64,000 nt of DNA from Mesorhizobium sp. YC-39 (GCF_025753795.1 NZ_JAOWPS010000002.1:938501-1002500), one strand, 5' to 3'. Positions 34,214 to 47,979 are shown, counted from the stretch's first letter. The notes: generated by a model not told the origin, from the letters alone. Made by a program: numbers and translations.

Positions 34214-35251
34214 ATGCATTCGCTCAATATCCCAGATCAGATCGACCAAGAACGCCGACGGTTCTTTGGCGCCACTGCGATGGCTCTCGCCGCCACTCAG
34301 TTCGGCCTGATAGGCCCGGCACAGGCGCAAGAGGCGACGGGAGAGCCCGTGGCGGCGTCCTTCGGTCCCTTGAAGCAGGTCGATGCCGGCGTGCTGAGCG
34401 TCGGCTATGCCGAGCTTGGACCCGCCGACGGCCCACCCGTCATCCTGCTGCATGGCTGGCCGTATGACATCCACACCTATGCCAATGTCGCGCCTCCGCT
34501 GGCGGCGAAAGGCCACCGCGTTATCGTGCCGTACCTGCGCGGATACGGGCCAACGCGTTTCCTGTCGCAAGATTCGATGCGCAACGGCCAGCAGTCGGCG
34601 ATCGCCGCCGACATTGTCGCCCTGATGGACGCACTGGGCATCGAAAAGGCGACGATCGGCGGCTGCGACTGGGGCGCCCGCACCGCGAACATCATTGCCG
34701 CGCTATGGCCTGAACGCTGCAAGGCGATGGTCTCGGTGAGCGGCTACCTCATCGGCAACCAGCAAACCGGCAAGCTGCCGCTGCCACCCAAGGCCGAGTT
34801 GCAATGGTGGTATCAATATTACTTCGCCACCGATCGCGGCCGCGCTGGCTACGAGAAATACACACGAGATTTCGCCAGGCTGATCTGGCAACTCGCGTCC
34901 CCCCGGTGGAACTTCGACGATGCCACATTCGAGCGCAGCGCCGCGGCTTTGGGCAATCCCGATCACGTGGCCATTGTGGTCCACAACTATCGCTGGCGGC
35001 TCGGACTGGCCGCCGGCGAGCAGCAATACGCCGCGTTTGAGGAGCGACTCGCGCAGGCACCGGTCATTGGCGTGCCGACGGTCACGCTCGAGGGCGACGC
35101 CAATGGGGCGCCGCATCCGGACGCCAGCGCATACGCTAAGATGTTCTCAGGGAGATATGCGCATCGGGTTGTCACCGGAGGCATCGGGCACAACCTGCCC
35201 CAGGAAGCGCCGCAGGCCTTCGCTGATGCCGTTGTCGAGGTCGACGCCTGA
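34214..35251 (+). CDS. Exported alpha/beta hydrolase (epoxide hydrolase/haloalkane dehalogenase-like)
   Basis: A 345-aa hydrolase with a twin-arginine-type leader (QERRRFFGATAMALAATQFG). The oxyanion segment HGWPYDIH, nucleophile Asp in GGCDWGARTA and catalytic His in GGIGHNLPQ place it in the Asp-nucleophile group that includes epoxide hydrolases and dehalogenases. It is only distantly related to the two EHN-type enzymes upstream and lacks their N-terminal domain. The ATG at 34214 has AGAGG upstream. Third hydrolase of the island. Confidence 0.85.
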   Translation: MHSLNIPDQIDQERRRFFGATAMALAATQFGLIGPAQAQEATGEPVAASFGPLKQVDAGVLSVGYAELGPADGPPVILLHGWPYDIHTYANVAPPLAAKGHRVIVPYLRGYGPTRFLSQDSMRNGQQSAIAADIVALMDALGIEKATIGGCDWGARTANIIAALWPERCKAMVSVSGYLIGNQQTGKLPLPPKAELQWWYQYYFATDRGRAGYEKYTRDFARLIWQLASPRWNFDDATFERSAAALGNPDHVAIVVHNYRWRLGLAAGEQQYAAFEERLAQAPVIGVPTVTLEGDANGAPHPDASAYAKMFSGRYAHRVVTGGIGHNLPQEAPQAFADAVVEVDA

Positions 35252-35300
35252 TCGAGTTCGCGGTAACCGCCCCCGGCGGTTACCGCTGCCAGCAAAAAGA

Positions 35301-35726
35301 ATGCCCATGAGCCGCATCGCAAGGGTTGTCTACACGGCCAGGACCTCAACGACGGGCGGCCGCGAAAATGGCGCCTCGCGCAGCTCCGACGGCCTTCTGG
35401 ACATCTGGCTTTCGGCGCCCGGATCGGCGCGCATAGGCACCAATCCGGAGCAGTTGCTCGCGGCCGGCTGGTCGGCCAGCTTCGCAAGCGCAATCGCATC
35501 TGCGGCCCACGAACGAAAAATCGCGCTGCCTGCAGGGGTGAGCATCGAGGCCGAGGTGAATCTGAACTACGGAGAAAACGGCCACTTTCTCAGCGTCCAA
35601 CTGGATATTGCCGTGCCGGATCTGGAGCGTGATGTCGTACAAATTCTGGTGGATGAAGCGCACGACATTTGTCCTTACTCCAAAGTGACACGGGGCAACA
35701 TCGATGTCATAACCAGGATCGTCTGA
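35301..35726 (+). CDS. Ohr/OsmC-family protein lacking the peroxidatic cysteine
   Basis: A 141-aa protein of Ohr length and pattern: TTGGRENG (Arg21), NPEQLLAAGWSASF (Glu50) and HDICPYSKVTRGNIDV (Cys124). In Ohr peroxidases the helix carries Cys60 (SACF); here residue 60 is Ser (SASF, codon AGC). Without Cys60 thiol peroxidase activity is not expected. Either this is a divergent subfamily with another role, or a single T-to-A change inactivated it. An internal ATG two codons on (35307) is an alternative start. It ends the plus-strand island. Confidence 0.82.
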   Translation: MPMSRIARVVYTARTSTTGGRENGASRSSDGLLDIWLSAPGSARIGTNPEQLLAAGWSASFASAIASAAHERKIALPAGVSIEAEVNLNYGENGHFLSVQLDIAVPDLERDVVQILVDEAHDICPYSKVTRGNIDVITRIV

Positions 35727-35950
35727 TCTGACCTAAATCGCCCGTCGACGTTGAAGCTCTTGGCACCTCGCTGCCGGTCTGTTCTGGGTCAGATCATGAT
35801 CATGCCCACGTCGACGTGAATGTCCGCTTTCGATATCCGCGGGCTCGAAGCTACCGGTCCGTTGTCGGCCCTTCGCGGCTACTGGCGACTGCTCGCTGAT
35901 TGAGTTTTGACCCTGGAGCCTTCCCGATCTCATCGGGATGGGATCAGGTT
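35727..35950. other. Intergenic region with hairpin between island and phoB
   Basis: No gene is supported. It holds a palindromic GATCATGATC and, at 35922-35938, a 7-bp hairpin (TCCCGAT / ATCGGGA, 3-nt loop) 13 bp after the phoB stop, which may end that transcript. The segment around TGTCCGCTTTCGA resembles dispersed intergenic repeats of alphaproteobacteria, but I cannot confirm this. Confidence 0.45.
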
Positions 35951-36640
35951 CTAATCTTCCCTGATCGCGTAGCCGGCGCCACGGATGGTGCGGATCACGT
36001 CGGGCATGCGGCCATTGTTGACCGCCTTGCGCAATCGCCCGACATGCACGTCGACCGTGCGCTCGTCGATATAGATCGTCTCGCCCCAGACATTGTCGAG
36101 CAACTGGCTGCGCGAGAAGACGCGACCGGGGTGCCGCATCATGAATTCGAGCAGTCGGAATTCGGTCGGCCCGAGCCGGATCTCGCTCTTCTTGCGATAG
36201 ACCCGGTGCGACTCGCGATCAAGCATGATATCGCCGACCTTGAGCACGCTGGACAAGACTTCAGGCTTGGCGCGGCGCAGTAGCGCCTTGATCCTGGCCA
36301 TGAATTCCGGCGTCGAGAACGGCTTGACCAGATAGTCGTCGGCGCCGGTGGAAAGGCCGCGCACACGGTCGCTCTCCTCGCCGCGCGCGGTCAGCATGAT
36401 GATCGGCAGCCGCTCGGTCTCGGGTCGCATCCTGAGGCGCCGGCAGAGCTCGATGCCCGAAACCGCCGGCACCATCCAGTCGAGCACCAGGAGGTCGGGC
36501 ACGTTCTCCTGCAGCCGGATCTCGGCCTCGTCGCCGCGCGTCACCACCTCGACCTGGTAGCCTTCGGATTCGAGGTTGTAGCGGAGCAATACCCCCAGCG
36601 GCTCCTCGTCCTCAACCACCATGATGCGTGGCGCGATCAT
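35951..36640 (-). CDS. phoB: Phosphate regulon response regulator PhoB
   Basis: A 229-aa OmpR-family regulator: receiver domain (VVEDEEPLGVLLRYNLE, Asp54 in VLDWMVPAVSG, Lys in VKPFS) and C-terminal winged helix (LGPTEFRLLEFMMRHPGRVF...VDVHVGRLRKAV). It binds Pho boxes such as the one before pstS. It follows phoU by 16 bp, the normal rhizobial end of the pst operon. No phoR is found in this window. Confidence 0.95.
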   Translation of the reverse strand: MIAPRIMVVEDEEPLGVLLRYNLESEGYQVEVVTRGDEAEIRLQENVPDLLVLDWMVPAVSGIELCRRLRMRPETERLPIIMLTARGEESDRVRGLSTGADDYLVKPFSTPEFMARIKALLRRAKPEVLSSVLKVGDIMLDRESHRVYRKKSEIRLGPTEFRLLEFMMRHPGRVFSRSQLLDNVWGETIYIDERTVDVHVGRLRKAVNNGRMPDVIRTIRGAGYAIRED

Positions 36641-36656
36641 CGGACGGACGCCTCTG

Positions 36657-37367
36657 TCATGCCGCCGGCGCCGACATCGCCGTTTCGTCCTGCTTCGGAC
36701 GATTGGCGGGCAGCTGCTGACCGGTCAGAACATAATAGGCGTTTTCGGCGATGTTGGTGACATGGTCGCCGATGCGCTCAAGGTTCTTGGCGCAGAACAG
36801 GAGATGCGTGCAGGCGGTGATGTTGCGCGGATCCTCCATCATGTAGGTCAGCAACTCGCGGAACACCGAAGTGTATTTGACGTCGATGCGCTCGTCTTCG
36901 TTTCTGAGTTTGGCGAGTGCCGCCGCGTCCCTTGCGGCATATTCCTCAATCACGCCTTGCACCTGGATGAGCACCAGCTGCGCCATCGCGTCGATGGAAT
37001 GCGACAGGTCGCGTGGCGTAACGCTGAGGCCGACGGTGCCGACACGCTTGGCGATGTTCTTGGCAAGGTCGCCGATGCGCTCGAGGTCGCCGGCCATGCG
37101 GATCGAACCGACCACCGCGCGCAGATCATTGGCCATCGGCTGGCGCTTGGCGATCAGCGTGATGGCGCGATCGTCCAGCTCGCGCTGGCGCGCATCCATG
37201 ATGGCGTCGTCGGAGACGACGCGCTGCGCCAGCGCATTGTCGGAATTCAGCAGGGCCTTGGTCGACCCGCTGACCATCGAGCGGGCCAGATCGCCCATGT
37301 CGCTGATCAGCTTGCTGATCGCTCCGAGATCCTCGTCGAAAGACGCAACCGTATGATGTTCACCCAT
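36657..37367 (-). CDS. phoU: Phosphate transport regulator PhoU
   Basis: A 236-aa all-helical protein with two PhoU repeats (LISDMGDLARSM and RIGDLAKNIAKR in the first; ERIGDHVTNIAENAYY in the second) and the metal-binding acidic motifs typical of PhoU. It links the Pst transporter state to PhoR/PhoB signalling. It lies 32 bp after pstB and 16 bp before phoB in the same operon. Confidence 0.95.
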   Translation of the reverse strand: MGEHHTVASFDEDLGAISKLISDMGDLARSMVSGSTKALLNSDNALAQRVVSDDAIMDARQRELDDRAITLIAKRQPMANDLRAVVGSIRMAGDLERIGDLAKNIAKRVGTVGLSVTPRDLSHSIDAMAQLVLIQVQGVIEEYAARDAAALAKLRNEDERIDVKYTSVFRELLTYMMEDPRNITACTHLLFCAKNLERIGDHVTNIAENAYYVLTGQQLPANRPKQDETAMSAPAA

Positions 37368-37399
37368 GATCCTGTCCTTCTATGCGTGGTCGGAACCGC

Positions 37400-38224
37400 T
37401 CAGCCGAAGCGGCCGGTGATATAGTCCTGGGTGCGCTGGTCGTCGGGATTGGTGAACATCTTGTCGGTGGCACCCTCCTCGACCAGATAGCCGAGATGGA
37501 ACATCGCCGTGCGCTGCGACACGCGCGCTGCCTGCTGCATCGAGTGGGTGACGATGACGATCGTGTAGTTCTGTCGCAGCTCGTCGATCAGTTCCTCGAC
37601 GCGAGCAGTGGCGATTGGATCGAGCGCCGAGCACGGCTCGTCCATCAGGATCACCTCTGGCGACACGGCGATGGCGCGCGCGATGCACAGACGCTGCTGC
37701 TGGCCGCCGGAAAGGCCGGTGCCGGGCTCCTGCAGGCGATCCTTGACCTCGTTCCAGATCGCCGCCTTCTTCAGGCTGGATTCGACGATCTGGTCCATGT
37801 CCGCCTTGCGCTTGGCCAACCCATGGATGCGCGGACCATAGGCAACATTCTCATAGATCGACTTCGGGAACGGATTGGGCTTCTGGAACACCATGCCGAC
37901 GCGGGCCCTGAGTTCGACGACATCGATGTTCTTGTCGTAGATATCCTCTTCGTCGAGGGTGATCTTGCCGGTCACCCGCGCCGAGTCGATAGTGTCGTTC
38001 ATGCGGTTGAGGCAGCGCAGGAAGGTGGACTTGCCGCAGCCAGAAGGGCCGATCAGCGCCGTCACCTGGTTCAGGCGCACGTCGAGGTTGACGTCGAACA
38101 GCGCCTGTTTCTCGCCGTAGAAGACGCCGACCTTGTCGCCGCGCATCTTGATCACTTCGTTCGACTTGGCGCTCATTTTTTCGCCCACTGCATTTTCAAG
38201 AGACTGTTCGGTCATGATGTTCAT
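37400..38224 (-). CDS. pstB: Phosphate ABC transporter ATP-binding protein PstB
   Basis: A 274-aa ATPase: Walker [10 protein letters not shown], signature [14 protein letters not shown], Walker [14 protein letters not shown] and H-loop THSM, with the PstB-specific [21 protein letters not shown], written as landmark in two parts [10 protein letters not shown] and [10 protein letters not shown]. It energises PstCA. The start at 38224 (MNIMTEQS) has a GG-rich site about 12 bp away; 38215 is an alternative. The frame extends upstream into pstA but that part is not coding. Confidence 0.93.
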   Translation of the reverse strand: MNIMTEQSLENAVGEKMSAKSNEVIKMRGDKVGVFYGEKQALFDVNLDVRLNQVTALIGPSGCGKSTFLRCLNRMNDTIDSARVTGKITLDEEDIYDKNIDVVELRARVGMVFQKPNPFPKSIYENVAYGPRIHGLAKRKADMDQIVESSLKKAAIWNEVKDRLQEPGTGLSGGQQQRLCIARAIAVSPEVILMDEPCSALDPIATARVEELIDELRQNYTIVIVTHSMQQAARVSQRTAMFHLGYLVEEGATDKMFTNPDDQRTQDYITGRFG

Positions 38225-38241
38225 ACCAAAATGCCTTTTTT

Positions 38242-39558
38242 CTACCAGCGCCGCTCGAACCGACGCCGAAGCACGATCGCGGTGATGTTCATGGCCATGA
38301 GGAAGACGAGCAGAATGATGATGGCGCCCGACATGCGCTCGACGAAGGCGCGTTCGGCCTCGTTCGCCCACATGTAGATCTGCACCGGCAGCGCCGTTGC
38401 CGGATCGAAGGGCGTCTTCGGATAGTCGGCGACGAAAGCGACCATGCCGATCAAGAGCAGCGGCGCGGTTTCGCCGAGCGCGCGCGCCAAGCCGATTATC
38501 GTGCCGGTGAGGATGCCTGGAGCAGCAAGCGGCAGAATATGCTGGAACACCATCTGCATCTTGGAAGCGCCGAGGCCGAGCGCAGCGGAGCGGATCGATG
38601 GCGGCACGGCGGCAAGGGCGGCGCGCGTCGCGATGATGATCGTCGGCAGCGTCATCAGCGTCAGCACCAGGCCGCCGACGAAAGCCGCCGAACGCGGCAT
38701 GCCGAGGAAATTGATGAAGACGGCAAGACCGAGCAGGCCGAAGACGATCGACGGCACCGCGGCGAGATTGTTGATGTTGACTTCGATCAGGTCGGTGAAG
38801 CGGTTCTTCTTGGCAAATTCCTCCAGATAGATGGAGGCGGCGACGCCGATCGGCAGCGCCAGCAGCAGCACGATTATCATCATGTAGAACGAGCCGATGA
38901 TCGCCACGCCCATGCCGGAGGTTTCCGGGCGGCTGGAGGCGCCGTAGGTGAACAGGCCGGTGTTGAAATGCTCGGCCATGGCGCCGTCCGCCTTGAGCTT
39001 GTTCATCCAGGCGATCTGCTGGTCCGAGACCTTGCGGCGCGCTTCCTCGACGCTGAGGTCGATCTGGCCCTTGAAGGCCGAATCGAGATTGGCGGCGGCG
39101 AGGATGTTGACGTCGCGCGTCGTGCCGATCACCGACGGATCGGCGGCGACGATGTCGCGCAGCTGGACGCGGGCGCCCTCGGACAGGAAGCCCTTGAGCT
39201 TCCGGATCATCGGCTTGTCATCGGGATTGATGCCGAGCTTGGCGACCAGCGCGTTTTCAGCGAGCTTTGGATAATTTGCCTTGATCAGCACGCTCGGATC
39301 GGTCGCGCGCTTGTTGGAGGGATCGATCACCTTCTCATCGAAGTTGATCGGTAGCGTCACCGTCGTCTGCCAGAAGGCGGTGTAGCCCTTCGAGACGATG
39401 GTGATGAGCATGATGGCCAGGAACGCAAGACCGATCGAAATCGCCAGCGCTCCGTAGATACGGAACCGGCGTTCGGCGGCATAGCGGGCCTTCAATCCGA
39501 TGTCGCGGCGCGGATGAGCCGCGACCCGAACCATAGTATCCATGGAGATGTCGGTCAT
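38242..39558 (-). CDS. pstA: Phosphate ABC transporter permease PstA (long rhizobial form)
   Basis: A 438-aa permease, longer than the 280-300 aa of E. coli PstA because of an N-terminal helix plus a periplasmic insertion of about 130 residues ([16 protein letters not shown]...). The membrane core begins at [20 protein letters not shown] and contains the EAA-like loop [20 protein letters not shown] in two parts [10 protein letters not shown] and [10 protein letters not shown]. The start at 39558 overlaps the pstC stop by 4 bp (ATGA), showing translational coupling; longer upstream reading overlaps pstC and is rejected. Confidence 0.92.
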   Translation of the reverse strand: MTDISMDTMVRVAAHPRRDIGLKARYAAERRFRIYGALAISIGLAFLAIMLITIVSKGYTAFWQTTVTLPINFDEKVIDPSNKRATDPSVLIKANYPKLAENALVAKLGINPDDKPMIRKLKGFLSEGARVQLRDIVAADPSVIGTTRDVNILAAANLDSAFKGQIDLSVEEARRKVSDQQIAWMNKLKADGAMAEHFNTGLFTYGASSRPETSGMGVAIIGSFYMMIIVLLLALPIGVAASIYLEEFAKKNRFTDLIEVNINNLAAVPSIVFGLLGLAVFINFLGMPRSAAFVGGLVLTLMTLPTIIIATRAALAAVPPSIRSAALGLGASKMQMVFQHILPLAAPGILTGTIIGLARALGETAPLLLIGMVAFVADYPKTPFDPATALPVQIYMWANEAERAFVERMSGAIIILLVFLMAMNITAIVLRRRFERRW

Positions 39559-41015
39559 TCGTACTGCTCCCGGTACTTGCGCACGATGTAGAGCGCCACG
39601 ATGTTCATCACCAGTGTCAGCGCAAACAGCGTCAGGCCGAGCGCGAAGGCGACCAGCGTCTGCGGCGAATTGAACTCGAGGTCGCCGGTCAGCTGGTTGA
39701 CGATCTTGACGGTGATGGTCGTCATCGCCTCGAACGGGTTGACGGTGAGATTGGCGGCGACGCCGGCAGCAAGCACGACGATCATTGTCTCGCCGATAGC
39801 GCGCGAGGCGGTCAACAGGATGGCGCCGACAATGCCTGGAAGTGCCGCCGGCAGGATCACCCGCTTGATCGTCTCCGAGCGTGTCGCGCCGAGGCCGAGC
39901 GAGCCGTCGCGCATGGCGCGCGGCACTGCTGTGATGATATCGTCGGACAGCGAAGACACGACCGGGATCAGCATAATGCCCATGACGAGGCCTGCGGTGA
40001 AGATGCTCTGGCCCTGGATGAAGGGCGAACCGCCGGTGAGCGCGGCGGAAAGGTCGCGCAGAAACGGTCCGAGCGTGACCACGGCGAAAATGCCATAGAC
40101 GATGGTTGGTATGCCGGCGAGCAGTTCCAGCGCCGGCTTGACCACCGAGCGCACCTTGGGCGACGCGTATTCGGCCATGTAGACCGCCGACATCAGGCCG
40201 ACCGGAACAGCGACCAGCAGCGCAACCAAGGCAATATAGAGCGTGCCGGCGAGAAGTGGGATCAGACCGAACTGACCCTGGCTGCCGCCCGACCCGGCCG
40301 CGGCGAAGCGCGGATCCCAGACGGTGCCGAAGAAGAAACTCATCGGCGAGACGCTCTCGAAGAAGCTGATCGTCTGGAACAGCATGGAAAGCACGATGCC
40401 GACCGTGGTCAGGATGGCGATGGTGGAGGCGGCGAGCAGCCCCCATAGCATCAGCTTCTCGACATTGTTGCGCGCCCTTGCGCGCGGCGCGATTTGCCTG
40501 AGCGCGTAGAAGGCGCCGGCGATCGACAGGGCAAGCGTAATGACCGCGCCGAACAGGCCGAGCCGGCTCTGCACCGCATTCGCCTCGACGGCGATCGGAA
40601 TCATGTAATCCTGCGTATCGCTTGCCAGCGCCACACCCTTGGCGGCGAGCATCGGCTGCAGTTCGGCGAATGTGGTGGGCAGCGTGGTGTTCGCATCGAG
40701 CTGGCGCAGGCCCTTGGCGAGGCTTTTCACCAGGCTAACGTCCAGCGCCTCGCTCGCAACCTTGCTGTCGGCGGTACGCTCGGGCAGAGCGGCATGAATG
40801 TGCCGGTCGAGGTAGAAGGACGAACCGATGGTCCAGACGGCAAGCAGCAAAATGGCAGGCAGGACGGCGAGCAGGAAGGCCCACCAGCCATGATAATGGG
40901 CACGCGAATGCGGCTTCACCGCGCCATTGTCATGGGCCGCGGCACGCTGCCGGCCGACGAAGAATGCAACGACGCCGATGGCAACGACAATGGCGAGTAC
41001 GAGCAAAGACGACAT
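39555..41015 (-). CDS. pstC: Phosphate ABC transporter permease PstC (long rhizobial form)
   Basis: A 486-aa permease with an N-terminal helix pair, a periplasmic insertion (about 65-150) and the BPD_transp_1 core (GTLYIALVALLVAVPVGLMS, SDDIITAVPRAMRDGSLGLG). It forms the phosphate channel with PstA. The start at 41015 (MSSLLVLAIVV) follows a GGGTGGG site; the frame opens 11 codons earlier without support. It is 168 bp downstream of pstS, with a hairpin between. Confidence 0.92.
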   Translation of the reverse strand: MSSLLVLAIVVAIGVVAFFVGRQRAAAHDNGAVKPHSRAHYHGWWAFLLAVLPAILLLAVWTIGSSFYLDRHIHAALPERTADSKVASEALDVSLVKSLAKGLRQLDANTTLPTTFAELQPMLAAKGVALASDTQDYMIPIAVEANAVQSRLGLFGAVITLALSIAGAFYALRQIAPRARARNNVEKLMLWGLLAASTIAILTTVGIVLSMLFQTISFFESVSPMSFFFGTVWDPRFAAAGSGGSQGQFGLIPLLAGTLYIALVALLVAVPVGLMSAVYMAEYASPKVRSVVKPALELLAGIPTIVYGIFAVVTLGPFLRDLSAALTGGSPFIQGQSIFTAGLVMGIMLIPVVSSLSDDIITAVPRAMRDGSLGLGATRSETIKRVILPAALPGIVGAILLTASRAIGETMIVVLAAGVAANLTVNPFEAMTTITVKIVNQLTGDLEFNSPQTLVAFALGLTLFALTLVMNIVALYIVRKYREQYE

Positions 41016-41143
41016 GGACCCACCCCAGGGAATTCCTTGTTTGAGCACGATCTACCCGAACCGGAGGTCAGCGAAAAAAAACCGGTTTCCCACTCTCGGG
41101 ATCATGCTGCAGTCGCCACCGCCATTGCGGCTGGCGATAAAAA

Positions 41144-41170
41144 CCGGGACGCAGACAATCCGCGCCCCGG
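41144..41170 (-). promoter_or_regulatory. Hairpin between pstS and pstC
   Basis: CCGGG/CCCGG and CGC/GCG arms separated by 9 nt lie 14 bp after the pstS stop. Attenuation or mRNA protection here would give more PstS than permease. Confidence 0.55.
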
Positions 41171-41183
41171 CTTCATAGCTTGA

Positions 41184-42212
41184 TTACATAGTCTTTCCGG
41201 CGGCGAAAGCGTCGCGCTGGGCCTGACGCTCGGCGTCCGGAGCAGCAACGAGGCCGTACTCGGCGAGCGGGCTTTCCGGGCCGACCATCTGGTCGTCAAG
41301 GAAGAACTCGACATACTCCTTAAGGCCCGGAACGACGCCGAGATGCGCCTTCTTCACGTAGAAGAACAACGGGCGCGAAACCGGATACTTGCCGCTGGCG
41401 ATGGTCTCTGTCGACGGCACGACGCCTTCGACGGTAGCGACCTTCAGCTTGTCGGCATTGTTTTCGTAGAAGGCGAGACCGAACACGCCGACGCCGGTCT
41501 TGTTGGAGTCGATGCGGGCGAGCGTCTCGGTATAGTCGCCGTCGATGTCGACGGCCTTGCCGTCCTTGCGGATGGCGATGCAGGTCTTGCCGATTTCCTT
41601 GTCGTCGGCAATGCCGGCGGCCTTGAGAGCAGCCTTGTCGCAGCCAGCATCGAGAAGCTTGGTCTCGAACACTTCACGCGTGCCGTGCTTTTCGCCCGGA
41701 ATGTAGGCGGCGATATCCCAGTCGGGCAGCTTCGGATTGACCTGGCTCCACTTGGTGTTCGGATTGTCGACGAGCTTGCCGTCAACGACGAGCTTGGCGG
41801 CGAGCGCCTTGTAGATGTCGGTGGGTACCAGCGCCCAGTCCGGACCCTTGATGTCGGTGGCGAAGACGATGCCGTCATAGCCGATGCGGACTTCCTGGAT
41901 TTCCTTCACGCCAGCGGCGACGCAGGACTTGACTTCGTCTTCCTTGATCGGACGCGAGGAGTTGGCGATGTCGATTGTATCTTCGCCGACGCCCTTGCAG
42001 AATTCCTTGATGCCGGCACCGCTACCGCCGGATTCGACCACCGGGGTCTTGAAGTTGGTGAAGGCTTCGCCGAACTGCTCGGCGACGATCTTGGCATAGG
42101 GTAGAACGGTCGACGACCCGGCAACCTGGATCTGGTCGCGCGCGGCGGCGAAGCCGGACGACGCGGCGAGCGCAAGCGCCGCGGCCGACGCCGTAAGGAG
42201 GAATTTTTTCAT
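41184..42212 (-). CDS. pstS: Phosphate-binding protein PstS
   Basis: A 342-aa periplasmic binding protein with a signal peptide (MKKFLLTASAAALALAASSGFAAA in two parts MKKFLLTASAAAL and ALAASSGFAAA). The phosphate-site motifs QVAGSSTVLPY, ESGGSGAGIKEFC and IANSSRPIKEDE are conserved. First gene of pstSCAB-phoU-phoB. AGGAG lies upstream of the ATG at 42212, and a Pho box lies 78 bp upstream, giving induction under phosphate limitation. Confidence 0.95.
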   Translation of the reverse strand: MKKFLLTASAAALALAASSGFAAARDQIQVAGSSTVLPYAKIVAEQFGEAFTNFKTPVVESGGSGAGIKEFCKGVGEDTIDIANSSRPIKEDEVKSCVAAGVKEIQEVRIGYDGIVFATDIKGPDWALVPTDIYKALAAKLVVDGKLVDNPNTKWSQVNPKLPDWDIAAYIPGEKHGTREVFETKLLDAGCDKAALKAAGIADDKEIGKTCIAIRKDGKAVDIDGDYTETLARIDSNKTGVGVFGLAFYENNADKLKVATVEGVVPSTETIASGKYPVSRPLFFYVKKAHLGVVPGLKEYVEFFLDDQMVGPESPLAEYGLVAAPDAERQAQRDAFAAGKTM

Positions 42213-42290
42213 GTGGCCTGCTCCTGTTCGGAAGATGGTCTCTCGGCACCATTGTGTGTCGGCGCCCGCTGAGGCCAATAGCCTTCGATT

Positions 42291-42308
42291 ATTACAGTTG
42301 CATGACAG
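42291..42308 (-). promoter_or_regulatory. Pho box upstream of pstS
   Basis: On the minus strand CTGTCATGCAACTGTAAT matches the consensus of two CTGTCAT-type 7-mers 4 bp apart (one mismatch in the second). A weaker third 11-bp unit (GTGTGACACGA) precedes it. PhoB from this operon is the expected binder. Confidence 0.85.
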
Positions 42309-42340
42309 TTTCGTGTCACACCGGTAACGCCGCACAGCCA

Positions 42341-42776
42341 TGTCGAAAGGATTGATCGCGGGCCCTCGCGGGCGTGGCCGCTGTTTGCCGCTGGAATCAG
42401 CGACTTGCGCGATTTCCGACCGTTCGCTGGCCGAACGGCCTAGTCAAAAAGAAAATCCGGGCGGGAGCGCGTTGCATGCGGCCAGAGGATGTCATGGCCC
42501 GTGCCATCGCCGAAACAGGGTCCGTTGGGGTAGAATTGACGCTGTCTCTTGCCGGCGGTCGCTGCTCCCGCCCGTAACTGGAGAGAGGGAACTCGAATGT
42601 GCACATTGTCCCGGCTGGGCGCGCGCTTTGGTATGGTGCGATCGCGCCATAGTCTTGTCCGCTGGGCATCACCGAATCTCGGCTGATTTCGCGATAACCT
42701 TCGCAAACTTGCGCACGACCGAACAAAAGGTTCGAAAGGACAAAGGACTGGGAGGCGCTGCAGATCCTGTGGGACT
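42341..42776. other. 436-bp intergenic region without a supported gene
   Basis: Overlapping frames on both strands are present but lack ribosome-binding sites and family features. Contents seen are a GC-rich inverted repeat near 42359-42376 (GGGCCCTCGCGGGC) and a partial palindrome GGTGCGATCGCGCC. In other rhizobia phoR often lies on this side of pstS; no trace of it is visible. Confidence 0.5.
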
Positions 42777-47063
<4,287 letters not shown>

Positions 47064-47308
47064 GCTGTTCCAACCCGAAGATCAAGGCCGAACCTTCCCT
47101 CCACGGCCCGTCGGCGGAATGTGCCTGAGAAGCATTAACGTTCCGCTAACCTTAACGGATCGCGACCAGCGATTGATTTGGTAAAATCCCCTCTTTGTGC
47201 AGCCAGGGATCGCGGCGGACGCATCTCTGGGGACGCATTAGGCTGCGCTCATCTGCCCGTTGTCGCCAGTGCCGAAGGCGCGTTATAATTTCTGCAGGGG
47301 TGTTACTG

Positions 47309-47668
47309 ATGTTGGGACGGATCCTGGCTTTTTTCCTGTGCCCGATGCTGTTGTTCGGGGGTGGTTGTTCGCGCAGTTACGACGGCACCGTGGTCATTCC
47401 CAGGCCGCTCGATGTCCGGCGCGTTTGGGACAAGCCCCCGCCGCATGCACAAGCCGATCAGTTGCAGCAGTCGGAGAGCGACGTCTTTCCGGTGGCGCCG
47501 CAAATGCCAAAGCGATCGGTGGCTCGCAGGAGTATCGCATCCGCAGCGCCTGCCAGGCGCATGACGGAGGTTTCCAACCCGCCCATTTTGTCGACCGGGC
47601 CAGCAAAGTCGCTCGCTTGCAGGAATGTCAGCGAGCCCGGCAAGCGGGTCCGGATGGTCTGCGAATAA
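47309..47668 (+). CDS. Putative small lipoprotein
   Basis: A 119-aa protein with a lipoprotein-type signal (MLGRILAFFLCPMLLFGGGC, Cys20) and a Pro/Arg-rich, low-complexity mature part ending in a cysteine-containing tail (LACRNVSEPGKRVRMVCE). The lipobox is imperfect (FGGGC rather than LxGC). An AGGGGTG site precedes the ATG at 47309; a GTG at 47300 is an alternative. No family is recognised; it may be a short envelope protein. Upstream AT-rich CGTTATAATT could be a -10 element. Confidence 0.55.
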   Translation: MLGRILAFFLCPMLLFGGGCSRSYDGTVVIPRPLDVRRVWDKPPPHAQADQLQQSESDVFPVAPQMPKRSVARRSIASAAPARRMTEVSNPPILSTGPAKSLACRNVSEPGKRVRMVCE

Positions 47669-47714
47669 CGCCATCGACGCGCTTTGCGTCGAACGGCGAG
47701 GTCGAGAGGTGACG

Positions 47715-47951
47715 CTACAACGACGCCGCGCCCTTCTTGGGCTCTTGCGCACCAAGCTTGTCCAGCGCAATTCGGACCTGACGCAGTTCGTCCTGCCAGC
47801 CATCGTCGTCGCCCATCGGGCTTTCCGATGCCGCGCGCTGCAACCCCCGCGCTTCGGATTCGATGTCTCGAAGTTTTGCGATCTTCTCTTCGCTGGTCAG
47901 CGATTCGTCTTCGGTGATCTCCTGGACCTTCATTTCCCTGAATGTGACCAT
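47715..47951 (-). CDS. Uncharacterised 78-aa protein of the general stress regulon
   Basis: A 78-aa, highly charged, soluble helical protein (MVTFREMKVQEITEDESLTS...KIAKLRDIESEARG...LRQVRIALDKLG). Start 47951 has GGGAG 7 bp upstream. The EcfG -10 element at 47980-47983 overlaps the alternative TTG start at 47981, which rules that start out. No characterised family is recognised; coiled-coil interaction with another protein is plausible. Confidence 0.75.
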   Translation of the reverse strand: MVTFREMKVQEITEDESLTSEEKIAKLRDIESEARGLQRAASESPMGDDDGWQDELRQVRIALDKLGAQEPKKGAASL

Positions 47952-47979
47952 GGCATTGCTCCCCGATTGCTCCAGCGAC

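Noticed and set aside
38242..40446. 734-codon reading of pstA
   Set aside because: The first part overlaps pstC in another frame and has no PstA features; the ATGA overlap at 39555-39558 fixes the start.
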